Positions 8,727 through 17,767 of a stretch of DNA of 64,000 bases are shown one piece after another. The stretch is from Algoriphagus antarcticus (GTDB taxonomy: Bacteria; Bacteroidota; Bacteroidia; Cytophagales; Cyclobacteriaceae). The position numbers and the translations under genes are program-made. Position 1 is the first letter of the stretch. The number at the start of each line of letters is the position of its first letter. Where the stretch lies: NCBI RefSeq assembly GCF_002150685.1, contig NZ_MSSW01000056.1, positions 1-64,000 on the forward strand. Reading direction: 5' to 3'. Below the pieces are notes generated by a model, which was not told the DNA's origin, made no database searches, and was given only the letters and a program-made list of their open reading frames with translations.

Positions 8727-9428
8727 ATGCTCTGGACTGCCTTTTTACTTGGTTTTTTAGGCTCATTTCATTGTGTCGGAATGTGCGGGCCGATAGCATT
8801 GGCCGTTGGTGGCAAAAAAGGCAGATCTTATTTTTCTCATAAAATCCTTTATAATCTTGGAAGAAGTGTGACCTACGCTGTCCTTGGGTTGATAGTAGGT
8901 AGTATTGGGTTTTCATTGTCACTTGCTGGTGTTCAGCAGGGTTTTTCTATTGCCATGGGAGTGATAATCTTGATTTTTGCGCTTTCGTATAAGCGGGCAG
9001 ATCAATTCTTGGCAATTCCCGCTCTTTCAGAGATTGTTATTTGGGTGAAAAGACAACTTAACCGATTTCTGAAAGCAGGAGGATCCTTCGCTTTTTTTGC
9101 AACAGGTCTAGCCAATGGACTACTTCCCTGCGGGATGGTATACATGGCTTTAGTAGCCGCTCTAGCTTTGCAAAGCCCATTATTGGGAGCTACTTATATG
9201 TTCTTTTTTGGGATAGGGACGATTCCTTTGCTCTTAGTATTGATGTATTCGGGGAATATTTTTTCTGTTCAGGCGAGGCAAAAATTCCAAAAAGCCATTC
9301 CTTACCTAGGTGTGCTAATAGGCATGCTCTTTATTTTCCGTGGTCTTGGGTTAGGGATGTTTCTTAGTCCAGATCTGCAAGTGTTTGATTATGGCAGCGA
9401 GCAGATTGAAATTACCATGTGTCGTTAA
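8727..9428 (+). CDS. DsbD_2/TauE-SafE-like membrane protein of the cbb3 operon
   Basis: 233 residues, about six membrane helices. The N-terminal motif FHCVGMCGP and a second GLLPCGMVY about 120 residues later are paired Cys/Pro-containing transmembrane motifs, as in DsbD_2 (cytochrome c biogenesis-like) proteins often listed as sulfite exporter TauE/SafE. Members next to ccoG-ccoH are widespread. A role in copper or thiol handling for the oxidase is inferred from the cysteines and the location; the transported substrate is unknown. It ends the operon and its stop codon overlaps that of hemN on the other strand by 4 bases. Confidence 0.8.
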   Translation: MLWTAFLLGFLGSFHCVGMCGPIALAVGGKKGRSYFSHKILYNLGRSVTYAVLGLIVGSIGFSLSLAGVQQGFSIAMGVIILIFALSYKRADQFLAIPALSEIVIWVKRQLNRFLKAGGSFAFFATGLANGLLPCGMVYMALVAALALQSPLLGATYMFFFGIGTIPLLLVLMYSGNIFSVQARQKFQKAIPYLGVLIGMLFIFRGLGLGMFLSPDLQVFDYGSEQIEITMCR

Positions 9429-10783
9429 ATCGTTTCGCTGAATAGCGCTTTTTTGGTCTGATTTTCAGCCAGCCTAAGGTCAAGTTGAGAGCATATATTT
9501 CTAATGACTTTCATTCCTTTCTCTGATACCAAGATTTCATCATTTGTAGTGGAAATAAGCCCGTCTGTTTCCATTTCTTTGAGATTCCATAGCTGATTTT
9601 CAGATAGTTTTTCAGAAATTTCTGCTGGGATCACGGCCTGCTTTCTGCAGATTAAATCTAAGATCACCTGTCTGACGGTTATATCCAACTCAGTTTGAAT
9701 ATGTCCTTTTTGGATTGCAAAAGCATCTTGTTTTGCCAGTGACTCATACTTCCCTATGTTCTATTCATTTTGACCATAGGCATAGTACACATCACTAATA
9801 CTGCTGGCCCCAAGTCCAATGAGGATTTTGGATGGCACAGTCGTGTACCCCATGAAATTTCTGTGTAGTACTCCCTCAGTTTTTGCTACCGTGAGTGCAT
9901 CCTTTGGTAGAGCGAAGTGATCCATTCCCACTTCTTCGTAGCCCATTTTCACCAACAGATGCCTTCCAAATTCATACAATTCACTCTTCTCTGGTGCAGT
10001 TGGCAGGAAATTTTCGAAGCTTTTCTGCGCTGGGAATGCACTTGGCAAGTGAGCGTAACTATAGAATGCAATGCGATCCGGTCTTAAATCCTGTACCTTT
10101 TTGAAAGTGTCTTCCATGGTTTGGACAGTTTGATGAGGCAAACCATAGATTAAATCGAAATTAATAGAGGTGTAGCCAAGAATGCGGGCAGAATCTGTGG
10201 CATGTTTTACTTTTTCAAACGGCTGAATTCGATGAATTGCTGTCTGAACTTTTAGGTCAAAGTCCTGAATACCATAACTCACGCGATTAAACCCCAAGTC
10301 ACTTAGAGTTTTCAGATGCTCAAAGCTCGTATTGTTAGGGTGCCCTTCAAAGCTAAACTCAGCATTTGAAGTGATATCTGCCCCTTCAAAAATAGATGAG
10401 ATCAAATGCTGAAGGTAAGATGGCTCAAAGAATGTGGGCGTTCCCCCACCGAGGAGTATTCCTGCAATCTTCGGCTTTCCGTCAAAAACCTCTTTGTATT
10501 TGTTCCACTCGGCGAGAAGTGCCTGGATATATGGGTCTTTGACTGCGTTGTTTTTTGTGATCCGTTTGTTGCATCCGCAATAGGTACATAAACTCTCGCA
10601 AAAGGGCAAATGAATATAGATGGATATGCCTTCTTCTTTGCCAAAGTCCTGAAATGCCTTCCTTACAATGCCTTTCCATGTGTTGTTGTCCAGGTTGTTT
10701 TCCCAAAGTGGAACTGTAGGATACGAGGTGTATCTGGGGGCTGGAGTATTGTATTTTTGAATCAGAGGGGCAGAAATTGACAT
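9425..10783 (-). pseudogene. hemN: Oxygen-independent coproporphyrinogen III dehydrogenase HemN, interrupted by an in-frame TAG
   Basis: Radical-SAM enzyme of anaerobic heme synthesis. The 5' part has the [4Fe-4S]/SAM motif CESLCTYCGC, the GGGTPT motif and RISYGIQDF-like strands. At 9761-9763 a TAG interrupts codon 341. The same frame then continues without damage (NIGKYESLAK..., then the HemN_C domain with VRQVILDLICR) to the stop at 9425, giving 452 codons, the normal family length. A single-base change (AAG, CAG or GAG to TAG) explains it. The ATG at 10783 is preferred to 10801 because AGGAAAG just upstream of it is a good ribosome site. The 340-residue product would lack the C-terminal domain. 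A sequencing error or readthrough cannot be excluded. Confidence 0.88.
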
Positions 10784-10915
10784 GTTTTTTTCTTTCCTCA
10801 AAAATCTGAATTTTTATTAAGTAGGGTGGTGATGCAAGCCAGTCAGGGAACTGACAAAAATCATTTTTGCTTTAGCATAATAGAAGTTTAGGATAGTTTT
10901 CAGAAGCAAAATTCT

Positions 10916-10938
10916 ATTTAAATTGATGCAGTTTAAAT
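10916..10938. promoter_or_regulatory. Perfect inverted repeat upstream of the alkane-monooxygenase-like gene
   Basis: ATTTAAA-N9-TTTAAAT, a perfect 7-bp dyad with centre 22 bases before the ATG at 10949, in the divergent hemN/alkB-like intergenic region. It could be an operator or a fortuitous AT-rich dyad. Confidence 0.4.
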
Positions 10939-10948
10939 AAAAAATCAG

Positions 10949-12043
10949 ATGTCCATCTTCAAGAAAATCGGTTTTTACTCTGTCCTAATCTTGCCCATAT
11001 TGCTGATGCTCGGAGTGTATTTGGGCGGGGTAACCTTGTTTTTGATTCATGGTTTTGTATTTATCCTGGTCCCAATTATGGATTATATGATCAGTACTGA
11101 TCGGGCAAATGTTCCCAAGGAAGCAGTAAGTCAAGTTACTCAAGAGAAGTTCTATAAGCTTGTCACCTTCTTTTGGGTTTATGTACAGTTTGGGATCTTA
11201 ATTTGGGGATTTTACATCATCAGCGTCAGTGGGTTTTCGTGGTGGGAATGGCTTGCTTTTGCCAGTGGAATGGCGTTGATTACTGGCGGGATTGGAATTA
11301 CAGTAGCACATGAATTGGGGCATAAACAAAATTCTCTCGAACAATTCTATTCCAAAATGCTCTTAATGACCGTTTCATATATGCATTTTTTCATTGAGCA
11401 TAATCGAGGTCATCATGTACGTGTCGCAACACCCGAAGACCCAGCCACAAGTAGGTTTGGGGAAAGTTTTTATTCCTTTTGGTATCGATCAGTAGTGCAT
11501 GGCTACCAAAGTGCTTGGGAATTGGAGCGAGAAAGGCTTTCTAAAAAAGGAATTTCCTTTTGGTCAATAAAGAATCAGATGATTCAATTCACCCTAATGC
11601 CATTATTATTTGTGGGGCTAGCCTTTTTGGTTTCTTCGCTAGTTCTAGATCGCCTGGTTTGGGAAGTGCCTTTATTTTTTTTGCTGCAAAGCTTTCTTGG
11701 TTTTTCCCTGTTGGAATTGGTAAACTACCTTGAGCATTATGGAATGGAGCGGAAGAAATTAGAATCCGGTCATTATGAGCGAGTGACTCCTATTCATTCT
11801 TGGAATGCTAGTCAAGTGGTAAGTAATTTTCTGCTCTTTCAACTGCAGCGGCATTCTGACCATCATGCGAATGCACACAAGCGTTATCAGGTCTTGAATC
11901 ATTATGATGAAAGTCCTCAATTACCAGCGGGCTATTCAGCTATGATAATTTTGGCATTGTTTCCACCACTTTGGTTTGCGGTCATGGATCCGCGATTAGC
12001 ACAATGGAAAAAACAGACTTTCGGCGAGGAATTAATCCAATAG
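10949..12043 (+). CDS. alkB: AlkB-type alkane 1-monooxygenase (membrane di-iron hydroxylase)
   Basis: 364 residues with about six membrane helices and the full set of histidine motifs of integral-membrane di-iron hydroxylases: HELGHK at 121-126, HNRGHH at 151-156, and HSDHH at 302-306. NYLEHYG before the last box is typical of AlkB and xylene monooxygenases. The activity would be terminal hydroxylation of alkanes or alkyl chains at the inner membrane. No rubredoxin or rubredoxin reductase gene is adjacent, so electrons must come from elsewhere. Its 3' end overlaps the convergent VWA gene by 12 bases. The substrate cannot be read from the sequence. Confidence 0.88.
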   Translation: MSIFKKIGFYSVLILPILLMLGVYLGGVTLFLIHGFVFILVPIMDYMISTDRANVPKEAVSQVTQEKFYKLVTFFWVYVQFGILIWGFYIISVSGFSWWEWLAFASGMALITGGIGITVAHELGHKQNSLEQFYSKMLLMTVSYMHFFIEHNRGHHVRVATPEDPATSRFGESFYSFWYRSVVHGYQSAWELERERLSKKGISFWSIKNQMIQFTLMPLLFVGLAFLVSSLVLDRLVWEVPLFFLLQSFLGFSLLELVNYLEHYGMERKKLESGHYERVTPIHSWNASQVVSNFLLFQLQRHSDHHANAHKRYQVLNHYDESPQLPAGYSAMIILALFPPLWFAVMDPRLAQWKKQTFGEELIQ

Positions 12044-13075
12044 GAAGTTATTCAAGAAACTACTCTTCAAACCTAGCCATACAAAGAAAAGTATAAGACC
12101 CCAGAACATATAAACCCTATAGTAATCTGCTGTCTCTTTGTAGCGATTTTCGATCACTTCGGTTTTCTCAAGTGTATCAATCCTGTCGAAAATTGATTCT
12201 AAAGTCCCACCATCAGCAGCTCTGAAAAACTCCCCGTTTCCGGTTTTGGCAATCTCGCGCAGGGTGGATTCATCCAAATAACTCTCTACCATCTGTGGTC
12301 TTCCAAAGAAATCAGTTCCATAAGGAACCAAGCCGTCCTTACCCATAGCGATGGTATAAATCTTAATGTCCAAAGCAGAAGCGAGATTTGCCGCAAACAG
12401 CGGATCTACGTTTCCGGCGTTGCTCTCTCCATCACTTAATAAAATCATTACTTTGGATGTTGACTCAGATTCCTTCATTCGGTTGGTTCCTGCAGCGAGC
12501 GCAGATCCGATGGCAGTTCCCTTAGCTTCCATCATGCTGAAAGAAATCTCTTCCACTAGATCCGTGAGCAATTCGTAATCATTAGTCAACGGAGCTAATG
12601 AATAGGCCTCACCAGCGAAAACCACCATTCCTATGCGATCACCAACACGCCCATTAATAAATTCAATGGCTGTAGCTTTAGCTGCTTCCAGGCGATTTGG
12701 AGTGAAATCTTGCAAGTCCATGGATTCCGAAATATCCAGTACAAGCATGATATCTATTCCCTCAGTAAACTGCTCAACACGCTCATTGCTACGCTGAGGT
12801 CGAGCCAGAGCTACTACCATCATGATAAGGAAGAGGTAGAAAAAACCTGCTGGAATTAGGCGCAAGTAAGTCCAAGGGTTGTTGTTTGCTATCCGTTTTG
12901 GAAGAGAAAGTTCTAGGACTGGATTTTTCAAAAATTTTACAAAATTTCTGAAAAGTATGAAGACTGGAATAATCCACATCAAATTCAGCAAAAGCGGATT
13001 TTCCCATTCGTAGCTTTTGAAGGTCTCAGGCAGAAACCAGGACCAGCTAAAGAATTCAGACAGCTGCTCTCTCAT
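12032..13075 (-). CDS. batA: BatA-like VWA-domain membrane protein
   Basis: 347 residues. Two N-terminal membrane helices (about 28-45 and 70-90) precede a von Willebrand factor A domain with a complete MIDAS start (DISES, followed by the Thr/Asp loops), and one C-terminal helix closes the protein (about 320-340). This is the BatA/BatB architecture of Bacteroidota aerotolerance operons, whose function is still unclear. It is the third gene of a three-gene operon and overlaps the preceding gene by 20 bases. Confidence 0.85.
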   Translation of the reverse strand: MREQLSEFFSWSWFLPETFKSYEWENPLLLNLMWIIPVFILFRNFVKFLKNPVLELSLPKRIANNNPWTYLRLIPAGFFYLFLIMMVVALARPQRSNERVEQFTEGIDIMLVLDISESMDLQDFTPNRLEAAKATAIEFINGRVGDRIGMVVFAGEAYSLAPLTNDYELLTDLVEEISFSMMEAKGTAIGSALAAGTNRMKESESTSKVMILLSDGESNAGNVDPLFAANLASALDIKIYTIAMGKDGLVPYGTDFFGRPQMVESYLDESTLREIAKTGNGEFFRAADGGTLESIFDRIDTLEKTEVIENRYKETADYYRVYMFWGLILFFVWLGLKSSFLNNFLLD

Positions 13076-13952
13076 GCTTGATTTTGGTTTGTTTTTCCTG
13101 ATATTTTTCTCTTGCCACTTCTAGTAGGTAAGTAGTTGCTTCTTCACTTTTCGAAGATTCTCCAGCATAGATGATCAAATCTATAGCTCGAAGTGCTTTG
13201 AAGATCTCTGGGTTGTCCATTCGCTCTCCTATTTCACTGGAAGTCCATTCTCTCACTGGCAACTTGGTGATGCTTTCCATATAGCCTTTCCACAGACCAA
13301 TTACCTCATCTGCAGCCCCAATAGATGGGCTTTCAGAAAGAAGTGCAGTTTGAGTCTTCCACCTTTTCTCAAATTGTGCCCAGCGTCTTTTCTCTCTTCT
13401 TTCCTTCCAATATTCTTGAACCTTATCTGCGAAAAGGAAATAAAGAGCTCCTAGTAAAAGAAGAATGCCGCCAAGAATAATTCCTATAATTATCCAGTTT
13501 AAAGACTTTTCGAGTGGTTGATAGATGTTGTTTTCCTGAAATACCAATTCCTCAGGTATGCTGTCTAAAGTAAATTTTAACTTTAGCTCAGCCTCAAGAG
13601 GATAATGCACTACGCTATCGTATCTCGCCAGTTCATATACTGGCAAAGTCAAAAACGAACTCGGGTCCAGTGAGAAATTGGAAAGGTAATAGATCGTACT
13701 ATCTTGAGTAACGCTGTCCTGAGTATAAGAAATGAAGGTCTTCTTTTCCAGTAATACCAGCGGAGAGAAATCAAAGGTAGAATCTGGGAAAATCAGCTGG
13801 GACGATTGTGGGTAGGTTGCTTTCAGGACATAGCCCACACGCTCACCTAGCTTGGCAGAATCTTGCATGAAATAACCATCCACGCTGATCTGCTGAGCAT
13901 TGCTCAGAAATGGAATGAGTAGAAAGAAAATGAGTTTGAGCGTTTTAGCCAC
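13056..13952 (-). CDS. Membrane protein of the Bat operon, function unknown
   Basis: 298 residues. A cleavable signal peptide (to about residue 19, ...LSNAQ) leads into a beta-rich periplasmic domain. A single membrane helix at about 153-173 follows, then a charged cytoplasmic domain with coiled-coil tendency. A periplasmic-plus-cytoplasmic protein of this shape commonly lies between DUF58 and BatA genes in Bacteroidota. No enzymatic motif is visible. It overlaps both neighbours (8 and 20 bases), so it is translated together with them. Confidence 0.75.
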   Translation of the reverse strand: MAKTLKLIFFLLIPFLSNAQQISVDGYFMQDSAKLGERVGYVLKATYPQSSQLIFPDSTFDFSPLVLLEKKTFISYTQDSVTQDSTIYYLSNFSLDPSSFLTLPVYELARYDSVVHYPLEAELKLKFTLDSIPEELVFQENNIYQPLEKSLNWIIIGIILGGILLLLGALYFLFADKVQEYWKERREKRRWAQFEKRWKTQTALLSESPSIGAADEVIGLWKGYMESITKLPVREWTSSEIGERMDNPEIFKALRAIDLIIYAGESSKSEEATTYLLEVAREKYQEKQTKIKHERAAV

Positions 13953-14823
13953 GTTTCATGCTTTTGTTTCGGTACTTAAATAGCTCGAGAAGCGGACCTA
14001 CGATATCTTGGGTGGTATCGATTGACAGGTAATTTATTTGGTTCTTTTTGCAAATATCTTTCAGATGCTCCCGCTCGGAGGTAAAGGTATCTGCTATTTT
14101 TTTAGAAAAGCTTCCAAAGGCAGTGTTCACCCAAGTTGTTTTCCCTTTTTCTTTATCAAAAACAGGAATAATGCCCAGTGAAGGCAAAGCGGATTCCCGT
14201 GGATCTGTTAGCTGAATAGCGACTACATCATGACGCTCAGCAAGCGCCCGGAATGGTCTCTCGTATCCTTCGTCTATAAAATCAGAAATTATCACGATCA
14301 CCGCTCGTCTCTTAATGAGATTGAGTGCAAACATGAACATGGAGTTCAAATCTGTTTTTAAAGAGTTATTCTCATGATTAAATATCCCACGGATCATTTT
14401 TACGCCTTGCTTGCTGCCTTTGGATGGTAAAATCAGTTTTTCCTTTTGATCTGAATAACTGATCAGTCCGACTTGACTTCCCTCAAACACAGCCGCTAAA
14501 GTCAAAACACCTGCAATGATCTTTCCCTGATCTATTTTCTTGTTGCCCGGCTGACCGATATCCTGACTGCCGCTGATGTCCAGAAGGAAGAAAACTGATT
14601 GTTCTTTATCTTCACGAAACGTTTTGACAAAAGTCCCGTGTCCCTTAGCAGATACTTTCCACTCTATCGTACGGATATCGTCTCCATACTGATAAGGACG
14701 GAGATCATCAAACTCCAATCCTGACCCTTTGAAAAGTGACTGGTATTCTCCCTGTAGGTGATTATTAGCCACCTTTCGGATCATGATTTCGTATTTTCTG
14801 AGCTTCTTGAATAATTCGTTCAT
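13945..14823 (-). CDS. DUF58 domain protein
   Basis: 292 residues, soluble. GSGLEFDDLRPYQYGDDIRTIEWK is the signature region of DUF58, present at residues ~34-57. A VWA-like fold follows (FLLDISGSQD). DUF58 proteins accompany MoxR ATPases and Bat proteins. No moxR gene is present upstream here; the next gene is divergent. First gene of the operon. Confidence 0.88.
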   Translation of the reverse strand: MNELFKKLRKYEIMIRKVANNHLQGEYQSLFKGSGLEFDDLRPYQYGDDIRTIEWKVSAKGHGTFVKTFREDKEQSVFFLLDISGSQDIGQPGNKKIDQGKIIAGVLTLAAVFEGSQVGLISYSDQKEKLILPSKGSKQGVKMIRGIFNHENNSLKTDLNSMFMFALNLIKRRAVIVIISDFIDEGYERPFRALAERHDVVAIQLTDPRESALPSLGIIPVFDKEKGKTTWVNTAFGSFSKKIADTFTSEREHLKDICKKNQINYLSIDTTQDIVGPLLELFKYRNKSMKRG

Positions 14824-14917
14824 GAATGGTGATTTGAACGGCCTAAGTTATGCTTCTAAGCTGAATTATAAAATTTCAGTTACATGAGGGGTGGGGAGAT
14901 TTTCCGTTAAAAAAACC

Positions 14918-14925
14918 TAATTTTG
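14918..14925 (+). promoter_or_regulatory. Bacteroidota -7 box (TAATTTTG) just before the DUF4296 gene
   Basis: TAATTTTG fits the TAnnTTTG consensus and ends 4 bases before the GTG start at 14930. Transcription would begin at or near the start codon, implying a leaderless or very short-leader mRNA. No -33 box was found at the right distance. Confidence 0.4.
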
Positions 14926-14929
14926 ACCT

Positions 14930-15280
14930 GTGAAAAGATTACTGATACTAAGTTTTTGCATCCTTTCCCTTTCAAGTTGTGATTCTGACAATAAGCCAGA
15001 TGGATTATTATCTCAGGACAAGATGGTAAAAGTGCTGATAGATATCCATCTAACTGAGGGGCTTACAAGCGCAATGCCTGTAACCTATGATTCATCTAAG
15101 GTGCTCTATAATTTGCTCGAAAAGGACGTTTTTCTCAAACATGCGGTGAGCGATTCTGTTTTCACTCAAAGTATGTTGTACTACCTCCGCGATCCTGCTG
15201 AAATGGAGCAGATTTATTCTCGTGTAGTTGATTCTCTTGTGGTAAGAGAGTCTTCAAACGGAATCATAGACCAATTCTAA
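14930..15280 (+). CDS. DUF4296-type lipoprotein
   Basis: 116 residues with a type II signal peptide: hydrophobic stretch then LSSC, lipidation at Cys17. The mature part begins with a DGLLSQDKMVKVLIDIHLTE-like helix that marks DUF4296, a Bacteroidota-only family of unknown function. A GTG start is used. Its stop overlaps the mutS2 ATG (TAATG), so the two genes are probably cotranscribed. Confidence 0.85.
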   Translation: MKRLLILSFCILSLSSCDSDNKPDGLLSQDKMVKVLIDIHLTEGLTSAMPVTYDSSKVLYNLLEKDVFLKHAVSDSVFTQSMLYYLRDPAEMEQIYSRVVDSLVVRESSNGIIDQF

Positions 15281-17667
15281 TGCTATACCCACGCAATCTC
15301 GAACAAAAAGTAAATTTCATAAAGATCAAAGAACTGCTGAAAGTGGAGTGTACTTCGCCGCTAGGAATGCAGTATGTGGATCGCTTGCTTTTCTCATCAG
15401 ATTATAATCTGGTCACCAAGTTACTTGATCAAACGGAGGAGTTTCGTCAGATTCTGATATCTGGGGAGCTTTTTCCCTCTTCTAATTTCACCAATCTTAA
15501 TCCTTATTTAGAGAAAGCTAAGCTGGAGAATTCCTTTTTAGATGTAGAGGATTTTTATGAAATAAAGCTTTCACTTGACACACTGAGAGGTTGTGTTTCA
15601 TTTTTTCAGAAAAGAGAAGAAGAATATCCGGTTTTGAGCCAGTTGCTTGGTTTGCTGATGGATCTCGATTTGAGTTTACTCAAAGCCATTGAGTTGATTA
15701 TCGATGAAAAGGGGAAGATGCGCAGCAATGCAAGTAAAGATTTGCAGCTGATCCGAAGTCAGATTATTTATGAAGAAGGCCGCTTACGCAAAGTAATGGA
15801 GCGAGTTTTCAAAGAAGCAAGAACAAAGGGACTTACGCCAGAGGATTCTGCGATTACCGTGCGTTCAGGCAGATTGGTGATACCTGTGGCAGCTGAGAAT
15901 AAGCGTAAACTTCGTGGCTTTATCCACGATGAATCGGCTACTGGCCAGACGGTGTACATGGAACCTGAGGAAGCGTTGGATATCAATAATGAGATACGAG
16001 ATCTCGAATACATGGAGCGTCGGGAGATCATCAAAATCCTGACCCAATTGACCGATAGAATTAGGCCTGCTATTCCAGCGTTGAGAAAGGCTACCAATTT
16101 CCTTGGCTTGATGGATTTTATTCGTGCCAAAGCAAAATTTGCACAAAAGACTGACAGCTGTAGGCCAGAAATCACCAAGGAAAGGCAACTCATCTGGACC
16201 AAGGCTCGACATCCTATTTTGGAAATGGCGCTGAAGTCCCAAGGAAAGAATGTTGTCCCACTTGATGTCAAACTTAGCGGTCATGAGCGATTGCTTGTTA
16301 TCTCAGGTCCAAATGCCGGTGGAAAGTCTGTCACACTTAAAACTGTTGCTTTGCTACAGTATATGCTACAATGTGGGATTTTGATTCCTGTTCATCCTGA
16401 TTCCAAAAGTTCGCTTTTTGACAACTTCTTTATCGATATTGGAGATGAGCAAAACTTGGAAAATGATCTGAGCACCTACAGCTCGCACTTGATGAGCATG
16501 AAGCATTTTTCGCTTTTTTCGAATAAGAAAACTATCCTTTTTATAGATGAATTTGGTACAGGAACAGAGCCGCAATTTGGTGGAGCGATTGCTGAATCCA
16601 TCCTATTGGCTCTGAATAAACTGGGAGCATACGGCGTGATTACCACTCACTACGGTAATTTGAAGCAGATAGCCAATAAGAACCAAGGAATGGTGAACGG
16701 AGCGATGCGCTACGATGTGGATAAATTGGAACCGCTTTATCAGCTTGAGATAGGTAAGCCGGGTTCTTCTTTTGCTTTGGAGATTGCTTCGAAAATCGGG
16801 ATTCCAAGAGAAATTTTGGATTATGCCAAAGAGCAAATCGGTGAAGAGCGCGTGCGCTATGATAGACTGCTGACGCAGGTAGAAAATGAGAAGAATCAAT
16901 ATTCGACTTTGTTGGCTGATGTCAAAGCAAAAGAGAGTCTGCTGAAAACTCGACTTCAGGAATACAATGAACTTAAGGAAACGATGGAGACGACCAAAAA
17001 GCGCTATCTCCAAGAAGCAAAGCAAGAGGCGAAGCAGCTGCTAGATCAGGCTAATAAGAGAATAGAAGCTACTATACGAGAGATCAAAGAAGGCAAGGCG
17101 GAGAAGGAAGCCACTAAGCAGGTACGTAAGGATTTGGAAGAGTTTAAGGAGAAAGTCAAGCCAGAGAAGAACATTATCAAAAGCCCGGAGATCAAAGTTT
17201 TGGGAGGGAAGATTGCTGTTGGTGACTGGGTGAGGGTGAAAGACAACGGAGCTATCGCAGAAGTACTTCAGGTCAAAACCAATGAGCTTGAGGTTTCTAT
17301 AGGCGAGCTAAAATCAAAAGTGAAGCTTTCGAGATTGGAAAAAATATCTCAAGGTGAAGTCAAAAAAGAGAAAAAGGCGGCTGTTTCCAGAAGTGGATAT
17401 AATAGCAACGAAAAGATGATGGAATTCTCTATGAATCTGGATCTTCGGGGCAAAAGAGGCGAGGAAATACTGTCGCTGATTCAGACATTTATCGATGAAG
17501 GATATATGCTTGGTTTGAAAGACCTGAGAATAATCCACGGCAAGGGCAATGGGATCTTGAGGGATTTGACTCGTAATTTCCTGCGAGACATGAGCCAAGT
17601 TCGACATATGGAAGATGAACATGCAGATCGGGGTGGGGCAGGAGTTACGCTGGTGACTTTGAAGTAA
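15280..17667 (+). CDS. mutS2: MutS2-type DNA-binding ATPase/endonuclease
   Basis: 795 residues. MutS-like core and clamp (about 1-320), then an ABC-type ATPase with Walker A GPNAGGKS at 343-350 and Walker B LFIDEFGTGTEP, a long coiled coil (about 515-620), and a C-terminal Smr domain with LDLRGKRGEE and IIHGKGNG near the end. MutS2 lacks the mismatch-recognition domain of MutS and acts in recombination control or ribosome-collision rescue, depending on the organism. All motifs are intact. Confidence 0.95.
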   Translation: MLYPRNLEQKVNFIKIKELLKVECTSPLGMQYVDRLLFSSDYNLVTKLLDQTEEFRQILISGELFPSSNFTNLNPYLEKAKLENSFLDVEDFYEIKLSLDTLRGCVSFFQKREEEYPVLSQLLGLLMDLDLSLLKAIELIIDEKGKMRSNASKDLQLIRSQIIYEEGRLRKVMERVFKEARTKGLTPEDSAITVRSGRLVIPVAAENKRKLRGFIHDESATGQTVYMEPEEALDINNEIRDLEYMERREIIKILTQLTDRIRPAIPALRKATNFLGLMDFIRAKAKFAQKTDSCRPEITKERQLIWTKARHPILEMALKSQGKNVVPLDVKLSGHERLLVISGPNAGGKSVTLKTVALLQYMLQCGILIPVHPDSKSSLFDNFFIDIGDEQNLENDLSTYSSHLMSMKHFSLFSNKKTILFIDEFGTGTEPQFGGAIAESILLALNKLGAYGVITTHYGNLKQIANKNQGMVNGAMRYDVDKLEPLYQLEIGKPGSSFALEIASKIGIPREILDYAKEQIGEERVRYDRLLTQVENEKNQYSTLLADVKAKESLLKTRLQEYNELKETMETTKKRYLQEAKQEAKQLLDQANKRIEATIREIKEGKAEKEATKQVRKDLEEFKEKVKPEKNIIKSPEIKVLGGKIAVGDWVRVKDNGAIAEVLQVKTNELEVSIGELKSKVKLSRLEKISQGEVKKEKKAAVSRSGYNSNEKMMEFSMNLDLRGKRGEEILSLIQTFIDEGYMLGLKDLRIIHGKGNGILRDLTRNFLRDMSQVRHMEDEHADRGGAGVTLVTLK

Positions 17668-17767
17668 AGTCTGTGAGATCACCCCGCTTAAATATCAAGC
17701 GTAAACTAAAAACAGGCAAGGTTAAGGCAACTTCGGTCACCTGTCTTTTGTCTACCAAAGCAAAGCC

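Noticed and set aside
9761..9763. Programmed frameshift or two separate genes in hemN
   Set aside because: The reading frame is identical on both sides of the stop, so a substitution is enough; the second part lacks a start with a ribosome site and is only the HemN_C domain.
10923..10938. FNR-type box TTGAT-N4-ATCAA upstream of the alkB-like gene
   Set aside because: Only the left half (TTGAT) matches; the right half is TTTAA. The AT-rich ATTTAAA dyad explains the region better.
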